The notes beneath the pieces were generated by a model, which saw only the letters and a list, made by a program, of their open reading frames with translations, had not been told where the DNA came from and did no database searches. From contig NZ_QYRP01000002.1 of assembly GCF_003600895.1 (NCBI RefSeq), positions 1,984,001 through 2,048,000 on the forward strand: 64,000 bases of DNA. The letters run 5' to 3'. The translations under genes and the position numbers were made by a program. The first letter of the stretch is position 1. Every line of letters starts with the position of its first letter. Source of the DNA: Nocardioides cavernaquae. Its GTDB lineage: Bacteria > Actinomycetota > Actinomycetes > Propionibacteriales > Nocardioidaceae. Positions 18,035-25,306 of the stretch are shown here, piece after piece.

Positions 18035-19534
18035 ATGGAACGACTGGCACCGTGGCTGTGGCGGCGCTACCGGACCCACTACGCGGGCCTGCTGGTCGCG
18101 CAGATTCTGTTCTGGCCGTTCTTCGTGGTCTTCGCCGGCATGGCGTCGTGGGCCCTCTCGCTGCATCGGTCGCTGGGCGACTTCCTCTTCGTGGGCGGTG
18201 TGTTCCTGGTCGTCGCGGAGGCCTGCGGCGCGATGGCGGTCCTCGGTGCCACCCGCGAGGTTCGGCCGCTGCTGAACGCCTGGGGCCGCGGCGACCGCAG
18301 CAACCCGCGCCTGACCAGCGAGGCGCTCAGCCGCCTGGACCGCGTGCCGGTGGTCTACGGACTTGCAGGAGGCGTGCCGATGCTCGTCATCGCACCCCTG
18401 CTGGGCGACGCGGTCGGGCTGCCGTGGTCGGTCAACGCCGCGATGGGCCTCGCTGCCGCGCTGCTGGTCGTCGGCAGCGGCCTGTTGGGCTGGGCGATTG
18501 TCGACGCCTTCCTGTGGCCTGTGCAGGCCGAGCTCGACGCCGTGCTCCGCGAGGACCAGCCCGTCGTCGTACGCCGCGGCGTGGGCGGCCGTCTGGTGAT
18601 GATCGTCTTCCTGGCGACCCTGATGGGTTCGTGGGTGGCGGCGCTGGTCACCTCGATGGCGCGGACCGACGCCGGGCAGTACGTTCTCGCCCCGATCGTC
18701 GCGATCCCGTTCGCGCTCGGCATCGCGATCGTCCTCTCGCCCTTCGGCGTGACCCCCGTGGTGCGACCGGTCGAGGACCTGGCCGCCGGCACCGAACGCG
18801 TCACCGCAGGCATCTTCGACCAGCGTGTGCCGGTGACCTCCGACGACGAGTTCGGCCAGCTCGCCCGCTCGTTCAACCGCATGCAGGCGGGGCTGCACGA
18901 GCGCGAACGGCTGCAGGCCGCCTTCGGGTCGTACGTCGACCCGGTGCTCGCCCAGCGCCTCCTCGAGCGGGGCAGTGAGCTCTTCGAGGGCGAGGAAGCC
19001 GAGGTCACGGTGGCCTTCGTCGACGTGCGCGGCTTCACGGCGTACTCCCAGGGGCGCACGCCGGGTGAGACCGTCGCCCGCCTCAACGAGCTCTTCTCGC
19101 TCGTCGTGCCGATCCTGCGCGCGCACGGTGGGCACGCCAACAAGTTCCTCGGCGACGGGATGCTCGCGGTCTTCGGTGTCCCCGAGGAGCTCGCCGACCA
19201 CGCCGACTGCGCCGTTGCTGCTGCGATGGCGATCCAGGACGCCGTGCACGAGCGGTTCGGTGACGACCTGCGGGTCGGCATCGGCCTGTGCACCGGCCCG
19301 GTCATCGCCGGCACGGTGGGAGGCGGCGGCAAGCTCGAGTTCACGCTGGTGGGTGACACCGTCAACGTCGCGGCCCGGATCGAGGAGATGACCCGGTCCA
19401 CCGGAGACCTCGTCCTGCTCGCCGACTCGACGCTGGAGGCGCTCTCGCGGCCGGTCGGGACGGTGTCACGCGGCGAGCACGAGCTGCGCGGCCGGGTGGG
19501 TAGGACGGAGCTCCACGCCCTCACCGCCTGGTGA
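18035..19534 (+). CDS. Membrane-bound class III adenylate/guanylate cyclase with HAMP domain
   Basis: A 499-residue protein. The N-terminal half has about six transmembrane helices in two groups; a HAMP domain follows (VVRPVEDLAAGTERVTAGIFDQRVPVTSDDEFGQLARSFNRMQAGL, about residues 245-290). The class III cyclase domain (about 320-495) keeps the two metal-binding Asp (FVDVRGFTAYS and KFLGDGMLAVFG), the substrate Lys in HANKF and the transition-state residues in TLVGDTVNVAARIE (NxxxR). It should make cAMP from ATP. CAGAAT ends six bases before the ATG. It stands alone. Confidence 0.95.
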   Translation: MERLAPWLWRRYRTHYAGLLVAQILFWPFFVVFAGMASWALSLHRSLGDFLFVGGVFLVVAEACGAMAVLGATREVRPLLNAWGRGDRSNPRLTSEALSRLDRVPVVYGLAGGVPMLVIAPLLGDAVGLPWSVNAAMGLAAALLVVGSGLLGWAIVDAFLWPVQAELDAVLREDQPVVVRRGVGGRLVMIVFLATLMGSWVAALVTSMARTDAGQYVLAPIVAIPFALGIAIVLSPFGVTPVVRPVEDLAAGTERVTAGIFDQRVPVTSDDEFGQLARSFNRMQAGLHERERLQAAFGSYVDPVLAQRLLERGSELFEGEEAEVTVAFVDVRGFTAYSQGRTPGETVARLNELFSLVVPILRAHGGHANKFLGDGMLAVFGVPEELADHADCAVAAAMAIQDAVHERFGDDLRVGIGLCTGPVIAGTVGGGGKLEFTLVGDTVNVAARIEEMTRSTGDLVLLADSTLEALSRPVGTVSRGEHELRGRVGRTELHALTAW

Positions 19535-19660
19535 GTGAAAGTGGCGCTCGCCACACGTTTGCAGACTGCATTATCGCAGGTCAGAGCCTACGTTCGCGCC
19601 AATCCGCAGGTGAGCGAGCACACGTAGAAGTTGCTGCGACTTCGTGTCTAGCGTGGGGTC

Positions 19661-20395
19661 ATGAAGAAGTTGACTACTGCTGTTGTCACGGCCCTCGTCG
19701 CGACCGCGGGCCTGGTCGCCACGACCGCGCCGGCCTCTGCCTCGTCGACCGGCTTCGACGTCTCCCGCGGCGCGGACGCCGTGACCTACGCCGGCTGCCA
19801 CGAGCACGCCGCGGCGTACTCCGTGCCGGCGAACATCGACTCGAACTACGAGTGGGTGATGGAGGTCGTGACCTACGACCCGAGCGGTGCCGAGGTCGAC
19901 CGCAAGTCGCTCACCGCCGTCAACGGACCGCTGTACGTCGACAACGCCCCGGCCAGCGGCAACGTCGGGATCCTCATCTGCTCGACCGGGCCCAAGGGCA
20001 GCTACCGGGTCGAGTCGAAGCTCGACTACTACAACTCGCTCGGCTTCCACTACTACGACTACGACACCGACACGTTCGAGGTGCGTAGCCCGACGTCCCG
20101 CACCGGCCTGAAGGTCAACGACGCCACCGCGGCGTACGGCCAGACCCTGCACTTCACCGCCTCCTCTGCCAAGGAGCGCCCGTCTGGCCTCGTCGCCAAC
20201 GCTGGGGCGAAGGTCCGCCTCGAGAAGTACGTCGGTGGTGCCTGGCGCGTCATCGCCACGAAGTCGACCGACCGCTACGGCAAGGCGCGTTTCGCCGTCA
20301 CCTGGAAGCACCGCGCCACCGTGAAGACGCGTGCGGTCACCGTCGCGACGTCCGGTTACGGCAAGTCGGCCTCCGCGCAGCGCGCGATTTACTGA
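19661..20395 (+). CDS. Secreted hypothetical protein
   Basis: A 244-residue protein with a signal peptide (MKKLTTAVVTALVATAGLVATTAPASA, cleaved near residue 27). The mature part has two beta-rich sections: residues 28-145 with a Cys pair (GCHEHAA and ILICSTG), and residues about 150-244 of a bacterial immunoglobulin-like type (TGLKVNDATAAYGQTLHFTAS ... DRYGKARFAVTWK). TAGCGT ends six bases before the ATG. It may be a surface-exposed protein. The function is unknown. Confidence 0.8.
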   Translation: MKKLTTAVVTALVATAGLVATTAPASASSTGFDVSRGADAVTYAGCHEHAAAYSVPANIDSNYEWVMEVVTYDPSGAEVDRKSLTAVNGPLYVDNAPASGNVGILICSTGPKGSYRVESKLDYYNSLGFHYYDYDTDTFEVRSPTSRTGLKVNDATAAYGQTLHFTASSAKERPSGLVANAGAKVRLEKYVGGAWRVIATKSTDRYGKARFAVTWKHRATVKTRAVTVATSGYGKSASAQRAIY

Positions 20396-20511
20396 GCAGC
20401 CCTCCTGGTCCAGACCGGAGTGTCGGCAGAGCAGGTCGATTCCATGGCCCGAACGGGTCATCCGGCCGGTCTCGGCGCCAACGAGCCAGAAAGTGGCCCT
20501 ACCTTCAGGGC

Positions 20512-21201
20512 ATGGGAGAGGGATTGCAGGACCTTGCCCTGCGTCGCGCCGGGGAGGGCGCGTTGCAGGTGGCAAACGAGATGAGGGCCGCGGCACGCAC
20601 GCGGTCGTGGCTGAGGCGCCTGTTTGCGCTGACCAGCATCGAGGAGAAGTCGTGGCGCGCAGGTGCGGAGGGGGAGCGCCTGGTCGGCGCCCAGCTGGCG
20701 CACCTGGTCCGGCTCTACCCGGGTTGGCGCGTGCTCCACGGGATCCCGGTCGGGTCGGCCGGCGCCGACATCGACCACCTGGTGATCGGGCCGGGCGGCG
20801 TCTTCTCGATCACCACCAGGCACCACCCGCAAGGGAGGGTCCAGGTGAAGGGCGACGTCGTGCTGGTCAACGGCCAGCGGGTGTCGTACGTCCGCAACAG
20901 CCGGTTCGAAGCGGCGTACGCGTCGCGGCTGCTGTCGGCGGCTGTCGGGTTCCCGGTGCAGGCTCGCGCACTCGCGGTCACCGTCGGGGCCGACCTGGTC
21001 GTGGCCGGGCAGCCCGAGGGGCTCACCTTCTGCGATCGGCGACGGGTCGTCGACCTTCTCCGCAAAGCACCGACCATTCTCTCGCCGAGCCAGATCATGC
21101 AGTTGTACGCCGTTGCTCGGCACCCAGACACCTGGTCTGCGGACGTGCGGATCCCCTCCCCGCGCCCGCCCGTGGACCAGGCCCGATCACCGCTCTCCTG
21201 A
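20512..21201 (+). CDS. NERD-domain protein (copy 1)
   Basis: A 229-residue protein with a nuclease-related (NERD) domain: AGAEGERLVGAQLAHL, WRVLHGIPVGSAGADIDHLVIGPGGVFSITTRHHPQGRVQV. The E, D and the xxK-like position (here ITTRH rather than the usual IxTK) are the predicted restriction-endonuclease-like site, so the last catalytic residue looks changed and activity is doubtful. TACCTT ends six bases before the ATG. A second NERD gene follows after 146 bases. Confidence 0.88.
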   Translation: MGEGLQDLALRRAGEGALQVANEMRAAARTRSWLRRLFALTSIEEKSWRAGAEGERLVGAQLAHLVRLYPGWRVLHGIPVGSAGADIDHLVIGPGGVFSITTRHHPQGRVQVKGDVVLVNGQRVSYVRNSRFEAAYASRLLSAAVGFPVQARALAVTVGADLVVAGQPEGLTFCDRRRVVDLLRKAPTILSPSQIMQLYAVARHPDTWSADVRIPSPRPPVDQARSPLS

Positions 21202-21230
21202 TGGCGCAACGGACCGGCGATCCGGTGCCC

Positions 21231-21279
21231 GACTTCCGGGACGGTCGGCCAGACTTCCGGGACGGTCGGCCAGACTTCC
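21231..21279 (+). repeat. 21-bp tandem repeat
   Basis: A 21-base unit beginning GACTTCCGGGACGGTCGGCC is present twice (21231-21251 and 21252-21272) with a third partial copy (GACTTCC) to 21279, between the two NERD genes. It is a recent local duplication, unrelated to the 22-bp families elsewhere. Confidence 0.85.
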
Positions 21280-21347
21280 TAGTCACAACGGGTGGTGTCC
21301 GGTTTGCCCCTCTACCGCTCGGGGCCGGCAAGGTCTAGCGTCGAGAC

Positions 21348-21989
21348 ATGGGAGAGGGCGAAAACCTTGCCCTGCCGCGGGCTTGGGAGGGCTCGCCGCA
21401 GGATGCTGCAGGACTGCGTGTTCCTGCACCGCGACGCACGTGGATGGAGCGGACCTTCGGGTTCGACGGCCACCACGATGCGCCCCGGCGCGGGACGCGC
21501 GGCGGAAGGCTGGCCGCCGAGCAGATCGAGCGTCTGGTCCACGGATCCGCGGGATGGCATGCGCTCCACGGGCTGCCGGCCAACACGCTCGCAGGGATCG
21601 ACCACGTGATCATCGGACCGTGCGGCGTGGTCGTCGTGCGCGTCGAGGACCACCCGCGAGGGCGCGTGTGGGTCAGTGGCGACACGATGATCATCAACGG
21701 CGAGCACGCCGAGAGCCTCACGATCAGCCGCGCGGCCGCCTGCCGGATCGCGGGTGCGCTGAGCGCAGCGGTCGGCTACGACGTCTCCGTCACGGCCTAC
21801 GTCGTCACGGTCGGCGCCGAGCTCCGGGTCCGGCAGCAACCTGCCAGTGTCGGCATCTGCACGAGGCTCGAGCTGGCCGACCGGCTCCGCCAGCGTCCGT
21901 CACTGCTCGGTCCGGGCCATGTCGAGGAGCTCTACTCCGCCGCCTGCCGGCACGAGACCTGGCAGGCGTCCCGGTCATCGCTGGCCTGA
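21348..21989 (+). CDS. NERD-domain protein (copy 2)
   Basis: A 213-residue paralogue of the preceding gene, starting MGEGENLALPRAWEGSPQ, which mirrors copy 1 (MGEGLQDLALRRAGEG). The domain has GGRLAAEQIERLVHG, HALHGLPANTLAGIDHVIIGPCGVVVVRVEDHPRGRVWV. As in copy 1 the Asp is kept (GIDHV) but the final Lys is replaced (VRVEDH), so a binding rather than cutting role is possible. TAGCGT ends six bases before the ATG. Confidence 0.85.
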   Translation: MGEGENLALPRAWEGSPQDAAGLRVPAPRRTWMERTFGFDGHHDAPRRGTRGGRLAAEQIERLVHGSAGWHALHGLPANTLAGIDHVIIGPCGVVVVRVEDHPRGRVWVSGDTMIINGEHAESLTISRAAACRIAGALSAAVGYDVSVTAYVVTVGAELRVRQQPASVGICTRLELADRLRQRPSLLGPGHVEELYSAACRHETWQASRSSLA

Positions 21990-22091
21990 CCGGCCGCTCC
22001 CGGTCGGTGACTGTCCGCACGCACAATCCCGCGGACCAACGTTGGCATGGAGCCACGAGATCCGGATCCGCCCCACTGGTGACACTCGAAT

Positions 22092-22114
22092 CACGCCGGC
22101 AGACGTCCGGCGTG
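22092..22114 (+). repeat. Hairpin after NERD copy 2
   Basis: CACGCCGG and CCGGCGTG (8-bp arms, 7-base loop) lie about 100 bases after the second NERD gene and 15 bases before the small membrane protein start; a weak terminator or 5' leader hairpin. Confidence 0.4.
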
Positions 22115-22129
22115 GAAACGGAGTGAGTC

Positions 22130-22336
22130 ATGGGTCAGGCTGTCGGAATCTTCCTCCCGATGCTGGTCTTCATGCTGATCCCGGTCTTGATCCCGGTGGT
22201 CACCAGCATGATCGGCCGCGTGGTCGATGCGCTGAGCGCCCAGCGCGAGGTGTCGCCCGCCATGCGGGCCACCGAGGCTGCCCGCCACGCCGCCTCGACC
22301 CGCGAGAGCCGGCCCGAGGTCGCGACGGTCAGCTGA
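22130..22336 (+). CDS. Small single-helix membrane protein
   Basis: A 68-residue protein with one transmembrane helix (AVGIFLPMLVFMLIPVLIPVV) and a charged Ala/Arg/Glu tail of about 40 residues predicted inside the cell. The ATG has GGAG at a normal distance. It overlaps the 3' end of the convergent flavoenzyme gene by eight bases. No family was recognised. Confidence 0.55.
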   Translation: MGQAVGIFLPMLVFMLIPVLIPVVTSMIGRVVDALSAQREVSPAMRATEAARHAASTRESRPEVATVS

Positions 22337-23486
22337 CGCGGACCAGCACCTCCGGGCCCAGGTCCGCGATGGTGCGGTAGCCGTTGAGTCCCATCGTCAG
22401 GTCCGCCTCGGCCAGCAGGCACTGGAGCACGTGCGCCGCACCGGCGGCGCCACCGAGTGCGATGCCCCAGCCGTAGGGCCGTCCGATGCCGACCGCGGTC
22501 GCACCGAGCGCCAGCGCCTTCACGACGTCCGCGCCGGACCGCACGCCGGAGTCGAAGAGCACCGGCATGCCCTCGGCAGCGTCCACCACCCCGGGCAGGA
22601 ACGAGAGCGCCGGCGCACTCGCCGCCTGCCGGCCGCCATGGTTGGAGCAGTAGATGCCGTCGACGCCGGCGTCCCGTGCGCGGCGTACGTCGTCGGGGTG
22701 GCAGATGCCCTTGAGCAGCAGCGGGAGATCGGTCAGCCCGCGCAGCCACGCCAGGTCGTCCCACGACAGCCCCGGGTTGCCGAACGTCATCGCCCACGTG
22801 ATCGTCGCGGTGCCCGGATCCTCCTCGGGCGTCTTCTCCAGCCGCGAGCGGAAGACCGGGTCGGTGAAGTAGTTGGCCAGGCACTGCCCGCGCAGCTGAG
22901 GGAACGTCGCGTGGCCCAGGTCGCGCGGGCGCCAGCCCAGGGTCCAGGTGTCGAGCGTGACCACGATGCCGGCGTAGCCCGCCGCTTCCGCGCGGCGTAC
23001 GAACGACTCCGCGAGCTCGCGGTCGTTGGGGGTGTAGAGCTGGAAGAAGCCCGGCGTCTCGCCGAGCTCGGCCGCCACGTCCTCCAGGGGGTCCTGCATG
23101 AGCGTCGAGATCACCGCAGGTACGCCGGTCGCGGCAGCCGTGCGCGCAGCCTCCAGATCGCCGGTCTCGTGCATCGCGCCGAGCACGCCGATCGGGGCCA
23201 TGAACAGCGGCGTCGGGTAGGTCCTGCCGAAGAGCGAGATCGAGAGGTCGCGCTCGGCCGCGCCGGACAGCATCCGCGGCACGATGCCCCAGCGCTGGAA
23301 CGCAACCTGGTTGGCGGTCTGGGTGAACTCGTCACCCGCGCCACCGGCGACGTAGTCGAAGAGAGCCTGGTCGAGCTTGTCGCGGGCTGCGGCCTCGAGG
23401 CCGGGGTAGGTGACCGGATACGCGGGCAACTGGCCGGCCAGACCTGCGAAGTAGATGCCCAGCTGGAAGTCGGAGAAGTTCGCCAC
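22329..23486 (-). CDS. FMN-dependent alpha-hydroxy acid oxidase, lactate 2-monooxygenase-like
   Basis: A 385-residue member of the glycolate oxidase/lactate monooxygenase family. Seen: PLFMAPIGVLGAMHETGDLEAARTAA (FMN), FFQLYTPNDRELAESFVRRAEAAGY, VTLDTWTLGWRPRDL, LLLKGICHPDDV (conserved Lys), YCSNHGGRQ (catalytic His and Arg) and FDSGVRSGADVVKALALGATAVGIGRPYGWGIA. The TWTLGWRPRDL segment resembles lactate 2-monooxygenase. GTG at 23486 is chosen because CACTAT ends six bases before it; an ATG at 23522 lies before that promoter. Confidence 0.9.
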   Translation of the reverse strand: MANFSDFQLGIYFAGLAGQLPAYPVTYPGLEAAARDKLDQALFDYVAGGAGDEFTQTANQVAFQRWGIVPRMLSGAAERDLSISLFGRTYPTPLFMAPIGVLGAMHETGDLEAARTAAATGVPAVISTLMQDPLEDVAAELGETPGFFQLYTPNDRELAESFVRRAEAAGYAGIVVTLDTWTLGWRPRDLGHATFPQLRGQCLANYFTDPVFRSRLEKTPEEDPGTATITWAMTFGNPGLSWDDLAWLRGLTDLPLLLKGICHPDDVRRARDAGVDGIYCSNHGGRQAASAPALSFLPGVVDAAEGMPVLFDSGVRSGADVVKALALGATAVGIGRPYGWGIALGGAAGAAHVLQCLLAEADLTMGLNGYRTIADLGPEVLVRVS

Positions 23487-23588
23487 GACCCGATAGTGGC
23501 AGATCTGAGCACTCCTGCTCATGCGCTGAGGGCGCCTGATCGCGAGGATTGCTCATGACGCGCCTGGTTCGGGGGTGCGCGTCAATCT

Positions 23589-23622
23589 CCAGTGGGCAGG
23601 GTCGGGCGACGACCCTGCCCAC
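23589..23622 (-). terminator. Terminator of the SRPBCC gene
   Basis: 16-bp perfect arms (CCAGTGGGCAGGGTCG at 23589-23604, complement 23607-23622) with a tiny loop that must open to about six bases. It is 26 bases beyond the stop of the minus-strand SRPBCC gene. Confidence 0.8.
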
Positions 23623-23647
23623 TGGCCAGATCAGACGGGACCAGCTC

Positions 23648-24127
23648 TCAGGCGAAGTGCTTCTCGGTGTCCGAGGCGAGCTTCCTGAGATCGTGCTCGA
23701 GCACCTTCGCGAACAGCTTCTTGCCCGGCAGCCGCGGCTCCGCGACGAACTCCCAGGTCAGCTCCGACCCGATCGCCTTCGGCACAACGGTGTAGCGCTC
23801 GCCGAAGCGGCGGAACAGCGGGAGGTTGGACGACTCGACCGAGAACGCGTTCACGTACAGCGCGTCCGACTCCTCCCACCGGAAGTAGCGCTCGTGGACC
23901 TTCAGGCCGTTGGCCAGCGTGACGGTGCGGGTCGCGCCCGTGCCGTGCGGACGGGCCGAGGTCCAGACCGCGCGCTTGATGCCACGGCACCAGAACAGCG
24001 GTGAGTCGCCGTGCAGAGCGGCCCAGACGTCAGCGGCCGGACGGTTCGCCGGGATGACGATCCGGTGGTAGCCCGGGGTGGACGGGTCGAAGTCCGCGTC
24101 GGTGACGGGGGAGAGGTCGAATGCCAT
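23648..24127 (-). CDS. SRPBCC (START-like) protein, DUF2505-like
   Basis: A 159-residue protein with the helix-grip pattern: YHRIVIPANRPAADVWAALHG, TGATRTVTLANGLKVHERYFRWEES, YTVVPKAIGSELTWEFVAEPRL and a C-terminal helix KVLEHDLRKLASDTEKHFA. These proteins bind hydrophobic ligands in a deep pocket. A GAGGAT ends six bases before the ATG. It stands alone between two terminator-like or divergent regions. The ligand is unknown. Confidence 0.8.
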   Translation of the reverse strand: MAFDLSPVTDADFDPSTPGYHRIVIPANRPAADVWAALHGDSPLFWCRGIKRAVWTSARPHGTGATRTVTLANGLKVHERYFRWEESDALYVNAFSVESSNLPLFRRFGERYTVVPKAIGSELTWEFVAEPRLPGKKLFAKVLEHDLRKLASDTEKHFA

Positions 24128-24199
24128 GTCCGGATCCTCGCACCTGGGCGAGCGACGCAGAAGGTGACGTCGGGCACGCGCGACGGCCCCGGCGCGGTG

Positions 24200-25219
24200 T
24201 CAGGAGCTGAGCTTGCCCAGCCGGGTGCGCAACAGCTCGACCCGGTGCGCGTTGCCCGTCAGCGCGGCGTACCGCTCACCGAAGATGGCGAGCAGCGCGT
24301 CGTCGAGCCGGCGTACGCCGCCGGTCGGGTACTTGTAGCCCATGCGGTCGTGGATGGCCGTGCTGTCGACGGACGCCAGGAGCGCGCCCAGCTCCTCGAG
24401 CGAGGTGATGCCGAGCTCGAGCAGCAGCCCGGCGATCCAGCCGTAGTGGTCGGTGCGCGACCAGCCCGCGTCCGGGTAGGTGCCGGACAGGAACGTCGCC
24501 AGCTCCTGCGCCACGATGCGCGGGTCGCCCGAGTCGTCCGTCGTGCGGTGGCCGGGGGAGCCCTCGAGTCGCGCGCGGATCGAGGAGAACTCGCGGTCGG
24601 CGAGCTCGAGCAGACCTGCGGCCAGGGTGAACCGGCGGTCGAGATCGGGCGCATCCGCCTCGGGGATCGAGCCCTTGTAGCGGATGTCGTGCTCGAACTC
24701 TGCCCACGCGTGCTGCAGCACCGTGCGCACCTGGAGCGAGGCCTGGTGCCCCGTCGCCACGTCGTACGCCGCGGGGAGGGGTCGCGCCGGATCGGGCTCG
24801 ACCAGCATGTGCCGGCTCGCGTAGCCGAAGCCGCCCTCGCGGGCTGTCTCCTCGCCGAGATCACGGTCGGCGAGGATGGTGAGCTCTTCGGCGAGCACGT
24901 CGGCGACCGCGGCCACATCGCTGTGCACGTAGGTGATCACGCGGACGCCGATGGTGTCGGTGATCTCGTGCAGCGGGTCGGTGTAGAGGTCGGCCCCGTC
25001 CGGTCCGGTGCGCATCGCCTTGCCGGCGAAGCTGGCCACCGTCTTCGTGCGGCTGGTCACCGAGAGGTAGTTGATGCCCGCGTCATCGAGAAGCTCCGTC
25101 ACGAGCGTGGCGAACGCGGCCGTGACCGGGACCAGCGACGGCTGGGTCGCGGCGTACGCCCGGACGGCGTGGGCAACAGGCTCGGGACCGGGCCTGGCCG
25201 GGGGAGTGCGCGACGACAT
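24200..25219 (-). CDS. RelA/SpoT-domain protein (alarmone synthetase-like)
   Basis: A 339-residue protein with a RelA/SpoT nucleotidyltransferase core: YLSVTSRTKTVASFAGKAM (substrate site), DPLHEITDTIGVRVITYVHSDVAAVADVLAEEL (metal-binding D), GYASRHMLVEP and QASLQVRTVLQHAWAEFEHDIRYKG (E-x-Q-x-R-T-x-x-Q-H-x-W motif). No HD hydrolase domain lies in front, and the C-terminal third (residues 220-339) is a helical extension of unknown role. It may synthesise (p)ppGpp. CAGGCT ends six bases before the ATG. A family A repeat array lies directly upstream. Confidence 0.85.
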   Translation of the reverse strand: MSSRTPPARPGPEPVAHAVRAYAATQPSLVPVTAAFATLVTELLDDAGINYLSVTSRTKTVASFAGKAMRTGPDGADLYTDPLHEITDTIGVRVITYVHSDVAAVADVLAEELTILADRDLGEETAREGGFGYASRHMLVEPDPARPLPAAYDVATGHQASLQVRTVLQHAWAEFEHDIRYKGSIPEADAPDLDRRFTLAAGLLELADREFSSIRARLEGSPGHRTTDDSGDPRIVAQELATFLSGTYPDAGWSRTDHYGWIAGLLLELGITSLEELGALLASVDSTAIHDRMGYKYPTGGVRRLDDALLAIFGERYAALTGNAHRVELLRTRLGKLSS

Positions 25220-25240
25220 GCCCCCAGCCTGACAGGCTCC

Positions 25241-25303
25241 ACGGCGACACGGCGCGACCTTGACGTCGACACGGCGCAAGTTGCGCCGTGTCGACGTCGG
25301 GGC
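25241..25303. repeat. 22-bp repeat array, family A (A1), with 18-bp palindrome
   Basis: Two units of family A in plus orientation, then an inverted one. The centre is a perfect palindrome: 18-bp arms at 25262-25279 and 25281-25298 with one base between. It lies between the stop of the minus-strand acyl-CoA dehydrogenase gene (25307) and the start of the RelA-like gene. Its core is TCGACACGGCGCAA. Confidence 0.9.
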
Positions 25304-25306
25304 GGG

